A DNA stretch of 64,000 nucleotides from an uncultured Lachnospiraceae bacterium (lineage in GTDB: Bacteria; Bacillota; Clostridia; Lachnospirales; Lachnospiraceae): contig CACZQN010000003.1 in the NCBI GenBank assembly GCA_902783375.1, positions 62,001 through 126,000 of the forward strand, given 5' to 3'. The stretch's first letter is position 1; every line of letters starts with the position of its first letter. The notes under the pieces are model-generated. The model did not search any database. It had not been told where the DNA came from and worked only from the letters and a program-made list of their open reading frames with translations. Shown in pieces: positions 60,008 to 64,000 of this stretch. The position numbers and the translations under genes are program-made.

Positions 60008-62178
60008 TCACCAGCCTCCTCCGAAAGCCATCCTGTTTCAACAAGGGATCGATAATACTCCTCCAGCTGACTCATTTCCAGATCCGCGTCATCCCTGACA
60101 CCGGCGTTCTTCATCAGCGTCACTGCATGGTGATAATCATCAGCGAACTGTTTGTAATCCCGGTTCTCCAGTTCCGCTGCATCCTGCTTCAGCAGTTCCA
60201 GAAAAGCTTTTCTCTTAAAAATAATATAGTTTTCACCGTATTGACTGAGTGCTTCATCAAGAACCTTCTCAGCCGCCGCAAGATCACCCATTTCCTCGCG
60301 GATGGATGCCAGATTCAGATACATATCAAAAGACGCCCACCCCCCGTCGATCAGTTTCTGCCCTGCTTCACATGCAGTCTCATAATCTTCCACATGCCCC
60401 AGCAGATTCGCTCGCAGCCGGTAAGCACGCATTCTTCTCTCTACCACCAGCGGAAGATAAGACGCAGCTACAACCGATTCGCTCTCATCGAGTACCTGAA
60501 TGCTCCGATTGATCAGTTCCGGAGAATCCTCATACTCGTCCTGATCCATAAAGAGATCACTGTACAGCAGATATGCCCTGGCTGTCAGATACGCATCATC
60601 CCGTTCCGAAAGTGCATCGATAGAGGAGCGGAAATTCACTTCCGCTTCTTCTGTATTCCCGGTCGAAGCAGCCAGTTCAGCCTTCATCAGAAAAATCTCC
60701 GCATCATGAAAGCCCTGGGATTCAGCCATCTGAATCACCTGCTCCGCTTCAACCGTCTTCCCCTGTTTCACCAGAGAAATCGCATAGTTTACATAATATT
60801 CTGCATTCTCATCATTACAGAGAACAGCCTGCTCATAATACTGCGATGCAGCATCATACTCCTCGATCTCAAAGAAGCAATTCGCTGCCAGATAATAAAG
60901 ATTTCCGCGTGTATTCTCATCATAGATGGACGGATCATCCAACGCATCCATCAGGATATAATTCAAATCCTCTTCATACGCCTGCTCCTGATACAGTTCA
61001 AGGGCGCGGCTGTACATTTCCTGTGCCCGGTCACTCTGCATCAGGCGATAGCCTCGATATGCCGTCACGGCAGAAAACGCGCCGAGCAGGACAAGCAGCA
61101 GGCTGAACAGAATCTGTCCGACGAATAATCTTTTATAGCGCTTGTCTTTCTTCCCGATATCCCGCAGGGCCTGCTTCATCTCATCGACGCTCTGAAACCG
61201 GTCATCCGGATTCAGTTCCATCGCTTTATCGATCACGTAGGCCAGACCCTCCGAAATCGGAAAGTCCTCATCTGCCAGTTTCCGTCGGTTTCCATAATCA
61301 ATATTCGGCCTTCTCCCTGTCAGCAGCGCATACATTGATGCGCCGATGCTGAAGATGTCCGATCGTTCATCGATATGAGTGATCGCCGGTATATTGCTGT
61401 TCAGCAGGCTGAAATCATCCCCTTCAGCGGTCTCCGTGGCATCCATCATCAGGGTACTGTCATCGGACATGGCGAGTGTCGAAGTGCTGTCCTCATCCTG
61501 CGCCGCATGCCCATAGAAACTATTATTTCTACCGCCGGTCCCTGCAGATGCAAACGGCGGAGCGGCCATTTTCTTCTCCGCCTCCAGGCGGACTCCATGC
61601 TGCATCTTCCGTCTTGCCCAGTTCTCCTGAACCGCCCGCCGCTGTTCCGGCGCTGCGTATTCTTTGGTGCAGGCAAGGAATTCCTGTGTATCTGAAAAAC
61701 TTGAAATATTGAAATCAATCAGAACGATATCATCATCCGGAGTCAGCATAATATTGCTGGGTTTGATATCTCCGTGTATGATCGGCGGTTTCTGCTGGTG
61801 CAGATACCCGACCGCATCGAGCAGCTGCGAAAGATAATGCACAACCTCGGTCTGTGTAAATCTTCTTCCGCTTTTGAATGCAGCATTCAGCGTGTCTCCC
61901 GGGATGAAATCCATGACCGTATAGATCAGGCTTTCCCCCTTCTCCGTCTGTTCTTCTACATAGTCGAAGACCTGCGGAAGGTTCGGATGATGGAGATTTT
62001 TGAGGATATCCGCCTCTGCCCGCCCTTCAAGGACAGACTTGGCCTCGCTCTTCATCTTCTTAATGACTACATATTTCTGCAGTCTTGTATGATAGGCGAG
62101 AAAAACCGTCCCGCCTCCTCCGGAGCCGAGTTCCTTCTCAATCCGATACGTCCTGCTGTTTATTAGAAAATCTTCCAC
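60004..62178 (-). CDS. Transmembrane Ser/Thr kinase with TPR domain, HGD/DFN variant
   Basis: 724-residue kinase. Kinase domain ~10-330: LGSGGGGTVFLAY, VVIKKMK, IIHGDIKPSNIML (HGD replaces HRD), VLIDFNISSF (DFN replaces DFG), EYAAPEQR. The catalytic Asp and metal Asp remain. An insert of ~75 residues rich in Ser/Asp/Thr (~195-265) separates the activation segment from the rest and could be an autophosphorylated or binding loop. One transmembrane helix (~348-370) leads to TPR-like repeats (~380-690) on the outside. Start is GTG 62178, with GAGG only one base away, so initiation is weak. Followed by the 45-residue peptide. Confidence 0.88.
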   Translation of the reverse strand: MEDFLINSRTYRIEKELGSGGGGTVFLAYHTRLQKYVVIKKMKSEAKSVLEGRAEADILKNLHHPNLPQVFDYVEEQTEKGESLIYTVMDFIPGDTLNAAFKSGRRFTQTEVVHYLSQLLDAVGYLHQQKPPIIHGDIKPSNIMLTPDDDIVLIDFNISSFSDTQEFLACTKEYAAPEQRRAVQENWARRKMQHGVRLEAEKKMAAPPFASAGTGGRNNSFYGHAAQDEDSTSTLAMSDDSTLMMDATETAEGDDFSLLNSNIPAITHIDERSDIFSIGASMYALLTGRRPNIDYGNRRKLADEDFPISEGLAYVIDKAMELNPDDRFQSVDEMKQALRDIGKKDKRYKRLFVGQILFSLLLVLLGAFSAVTAYRGYRLMQSDRAQEMYSRALELYQEQAYEEDLNYILMDALDDPSIYDENTRGNLYYLAANCFFEIEEYDAASQYYEQAVLCNDENAEYYVNYAISLVKQGKTVEAEQVIQMAESQGFHDAEIFLMKAELAASTGNTEEAEVNFRSSIDALSERDDAYLTARAYLLYSDLFMDQDEYEDSPELINRSIQVLDESESVVAASYLPLVVERRMRAYRLRANLLGHVEDYETACEAGQKLIDGGWASFDMYLNLASIREEMGDLAAAEKVLDEALSQYGENYIIFKRKAFLELLKQDAAELENRDYKQFADDYHHAVTLMKNAGVRDDADLEMSQLEEYYRSLVETGWLSEEAGE

Positions 62179-62219
62179 GCCTCAATACTACCGCAGCCAT
62201 CGTCTGCGTCTCATGCCTT

Positions 62220-62852
62220 TCAATCGATTTCGTTCATCTCTGTATTAACATCGGGTGTTTCCGAAACCGGTACTTCCCCGAATGTGAATCCGCTCTGTGC
62301 GGGTTCTGCCTCCTCTGCACCGGTCTTCTCTTCTTCCACCGCCGGCTCCACTTCTTCCGGGACAGGCTTTCCACAGGAAGTACAGAATTTATAGAACGGG
62401 GTCAGGACCTCGCCGCAGTACTGGCAGCGCTTCTCCTCTGGCTTATTCTCCGGAGTCGGTGCTTCCCAGGCCGGCTCTTCTGCCGGTTCCGGCACGAATT
62501 CAATCTTCTGGCCGCATGACGGGCAGAACGCCGATGTAGAAGGCACATCCGCGCCGCAGTGCGGACACTGTCCGATTCCCTTGACGACCTTGATCTTCTG
62601 CTCGTATCCTTTGATTTTTTCCTTCGCCTCTTTGATTCTGTCGAGAACCTCTGCGAAATCAGGGTCCGGCCGCTCAATGCCAAACCGCACTTCATACATT
62701 CTTCCCATTTCCTGATAGAGGGAATCGATATTTCTCTCCTCCTCGGCGATGGAAGAATTCAGTCTGGCGATCTCCGCCATATCCTTCCCCTTCTGAATGG
62801 TTGTCTGGCCGAACTCACTGATCGTCTTTCCGAAATTGTTAAAGAAATTCAT
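62220..62852 (-). CDS. Coiled-coil double zinc-ribbon protein
   Basis: 210-residue soluble protein. Residues ~1-100 are helical (FGQTTIQKGKDMAEIARLNS; coiled coil to ~100), followed by two zinc ribbons: CPHCGADVPSTSAFCPSCG (~97-115) and CQYCGEVLTPFYKFCTSCGK (~145-165), and an acidic Glu/Ala/Pro-rich tail. ATG 62852 has GGAGGAGG upstream; an earlier in-frame ATG at 62936 lacks a ribosome site. First gene of the second kinase cluster; the kinase starts 41 bases after its stop. Resembles zinc-ribbon proteins linked to kinases in Clostridia; function unknown. Confidence 0.85.
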   Translation of the reverse strand: MNFFNNFGKTISEFGQTTIQKGKDMAEIARLNSSIAEEERNIDSLYQEMGRMYEVRFGIERPDPDFAEVLDRIKEAKEKIKGYEQKIKVVKGIGQCPHCGADVPSTSAFCPSCGQKIEFVPEPAEEPAWEAPTPENKPEEKRCQYCGEVLTPFYKFCTSCGKPVPEEVEPAVEEEKTGAEEAEPAQSGFTFGEVPVSETPDVNTEMNEID

Positions 62853-62926
62853 AACCTCCTCCTCTCTTCCTGGTAAGCCCACTGATATACCCGTGCAGAC
62901 AGCTGCAACAATGATCCTGACAGAAA

Positions 62927-62955
62927 ACCCTATCATGATCCGGCTGCAACGTCAA
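62927..62955 (-). promoter_or_regulatory. Possible promoter of the second kinase cluster
   Basis: Minus-strand TTGACG (62950-62955) and TGA-TAGGGT (hexamer 62927-62932), 17-base spacer. The -10 is weak, so the cluster may be poorly expressed, need an activator, or be read from the upstream response regulator promoter. Confidence 0.45.
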
Positions 62956-62992
62956 CCATGTTCATTTTAACAGTTTGTAAAACTCCCGCATA

Positions 62993-63664
62993 TTACACTT
63001 CAAACTTGTACCCCATGCCCCAGATGGTCTTGATGTACTCTCCCTTGTCCCCCATCTTACTACGGAGCTTCTTGACATGGGTGTCGATCGTTCTGGCATC
63101 CCCGTAATAATCATAATTCCAGACATTGTTCAGGATCCGTTCTCTGGAAAGGGCAACGCCCTGGTTCTGGATGAAATAATCCAGCAGTTCGAATTCCTTG
63201 AAGGACAGATCGATGCTCTGCCCGTCGATTGTGACAGCATGCGCGCTCTTATCCATCCGGATACCGCCGACTTCGACCACATCCGGCGTATCCCCGCCGG
63301 AACGGCGAAGAATCGCCTCCACACGGGCCACCAGGATCTTCGGGGAAAACGGTTTTGAGATATACTCATCCACGCCGAGTTCAAACCCGAGCAGTTCGTC
63401 CTTCTCCTCTGACTTCGCGGTCAGCATGATGATCGGCACCTTCGAGTACTGCCGGATCTCCCGGACCACCTGCCAGCCATCCATCTTCGGCATCATCACG
63501 TCCAGGATAATCAGGGCGATATTCTTCTCTGCGAAGAACGTATCCACTGCCTGCTCACCGTCCGCTGCCTCGAGAACCTCGTAATGCTGGTGTGTCAGAA
63601 AGTCTTTCACCAGTTTCCGCATCCGGCTCTCATCATCTACAACTAATATCTTCGTTCCATCCAT
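62993..63664 (-). CDS. OmpR-family response regulator
   Basis: 223-residue two-component regulator. Receiver domain ~1-118 with ILVVDDESRMRKLVKD acidic pocket, phospho-acceptor Asp near residue 53 (IILDVMMPKMDGW), Thr/Ser and Lys (IMLTAKSEEKDE, YISKPFSPK). C-terminal winged helix ~125-223 (FKEFELLDYFIQNQG, DARTIDTHVKKLRSKM). ATG 63664 follows AAGGA by ten bases; upstream in-frame ATGs lack sites. Own near-consensus promoter. Next gene downstream is the zinc-ribbon gene; the histidine kinase at 53.6-55.3 kb, same strand, is a likely but unproven partner. Confidence 0.95.
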   Translation of the reverse strand: MDGTKILVVDDESRMRKLVKDFLTHQHYEVLEAADGEQAVDTFFAEKNIALIILDVMMPKMDGWQVVREIRQYSKVPIIMLTAKSEEKDELLGFELGVDEYISKPFSPKILVARVEAILRRSGGDTPDVVEVGGIRMDKSAHAVTIDGQSIDLSFKEFELLDYFIQNQGVALSRERILNNVWNYDYYGDARTIDTHVKKLRSKMGDKGEYIKTIWGMGYKFEV

Positions 63665-63713
63665 TGGTTTTAATTCCTTGTTATAAAAGTAACTGTAAAA
63701 GCTTAACAGGAAT

Positions 63714-63742
63714 ACTATACCATTCTTGGCCCCGTCGTGCAA
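63714..63742 (-). promoter_or_regulatory. Promoter of the response regulator gene
   Basis: Minus-strand TTGCAC (63737-63742), 17-base spacer, TATAGT (63714-63719) with TG at the extended -10. Start site near 63707, giving a leader of about 43 bases. Confidence 0.8.
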
Positions 63743-63828
63743 GAATTTAGGCAGTGATTCTTCATTTTCTACCACTTTCTGTCCTTTTTCTGCAGGTGGC
63801 AGACCCAGTGGCACGACCTGGTGGCGAT

Positions 63829-63860
63829 AAAAAAAGGATACCTTGTCAGTATCCTTTTTT
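63829..63860. terminator. Bidirectional Rho-independent terminator
   Basis: Stem GGATAC / GTATCC (63836-63841 and 63849-63854) with a seven-base loop, flanked by seven A's and six T's, so it can end transcription on either strand. Serves the partial gene at the window end (stop 28 bases away). The interval 63743-63828 between it and the response regulator promoter holds no gene. Confidence 0.88.
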
Positions 63861-63887
63861 CAGAAAATGCTCCGCAGTAATCTGCGA

Positions 63888-64000
63888 TCATTCGGTAATC
63901 ACGATTCTTCCCTGTCCGTACGGATCTTCGTACTCTGCCCCGATCACACCACCGAGATCTTCCGTGATGTAGTCGATCAGCACCTGGTTGTCGATCTTGA
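63888..64000 (-). CDS. 3' end of a gene, perhaps 5'-nucleotidase/metallophosphatase (partial)
   Basis: The last 36 codons of a minus-strand frame, ending ...YGQGRIVITE and stop at 63890-63888. The segment YITEDLGGVIGAEYEDPYGQ recalls the C-terminal domain of bifunctional 5'-nucleotidases, but so little is present that this is a guess. Rest of the gene is beyond the window. Confidence 0.45.
   Translation of the reverse strand, partial: KIDNQVLIDYITEDLGGVIGAEYEDPYGQGRIVITE

Noticed and set aside
1-64000. Prophage, insertion sequence or integrative element
   Set aside because: No transposase, integrase, phage structural gene or flanking direct repeats were seen; tRNA-Arg has no visible truncated copy nearby.

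Overview
The window looks like the chromosome of a spore-forming, anaerobic, low-GC-phylum (Firmicutes/Clostridia, probably Lachnospiraceae-like) bacterium with moderately GC-rich DNA. This rests on the Firmicutes gene neighbourhood remA-gmk-rpoZ-priA, the sporulation-linked GerW/YtfJ-DUF2953 pair, YloU/FakA (YloV), Gram-positive-type RBSs and promoters, a 2-hydroxyacyl-CoA dehydratase activase-type protein, an anaerobic-type glycerol-3-phosphate oxidation operon with a DUF1667 protein, and a Firmicutes-type Tad pilus locus without a secretin. No transposase, integrase, phage gene or CRISPR array is visible, so this is mostly ordinary chromosome with two large accessory blocks.

Layout. 1-7.1 kb (minus strand): one tight run going glycerol-3-phosphate/FAD oxidoreductase, second FAD oxidoreductase, DUF1667, glpK, remA, gmk, rpoZ, priA (cut by the window edge). 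7.15 kb: tRNA-Arg(CCG) on the plus strand with its own promoter and terminator. 7.3-11.3 kb (minus): rpsO, a CtpA-type S41 protease and pnp, with ctpA lying between the usual rpsO-pnp neighbours and a long hairpin in the pnp leader. 11.6-17.9 kb (plus): a very large RND transporter with two extra domains, then a MocR-type regulator that lacks the PLP lysine. 17.8-24.6 kb (minus): fakA, yloU/gls24, rpmB, then a rhomboid-like protein, two unknown genes, DUF2953 and gerW. 24.7-30.8 kb (plus): a 1407-residue CoA-dehydratase activase family protein, asnA, and a HigBA-like toxin-antitoxin pair.

30.9-51.4 kb (minus) is the most striking region: about 20 kb that reads like a single operon from a strong promoter at 51.4 kb. 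It encodes a secreted Ig-like (BIG2) protein, a PP2C phosphatase, a transmembrane Ser/Thr kinase, TadZ-TadA-TadB-TadC, an Flp pilin, TadE-like pseudopilins, a large DUF5702 protein, the TadV prepilin peptidase, a WG-repeat protein, a Gly-rich FHA protein, a second PP2C phosphatase, an HD-domain protein and a lipoprotein. The kinase/phosphatase/FHA set interleaved with the pilus machine suggests phosphorylation control of pilus assembly.

51.4-64 kb (minus): ung, hisF, hisH and a sensor histidine kinase, and, upstream of these, a second signalling block (RCC1-like/TPR membrane protein, VWA-domain membrane protein, zinc-ribbon membrane protein, an unannotated-size 45-residue membrane peptide, a second Ser/Thr kinase with TPRs, and a zinc-ribbon protein), then an OmpR-type response regulator. 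The response regulator and histidine kinase flank this block and may be a two-component pair that the block separates. The last 113 bases hold the 3' end of a gene resembling 5'-nucleotidases. Functional assignments come from reading motifs in translated sequence; no database search was run.
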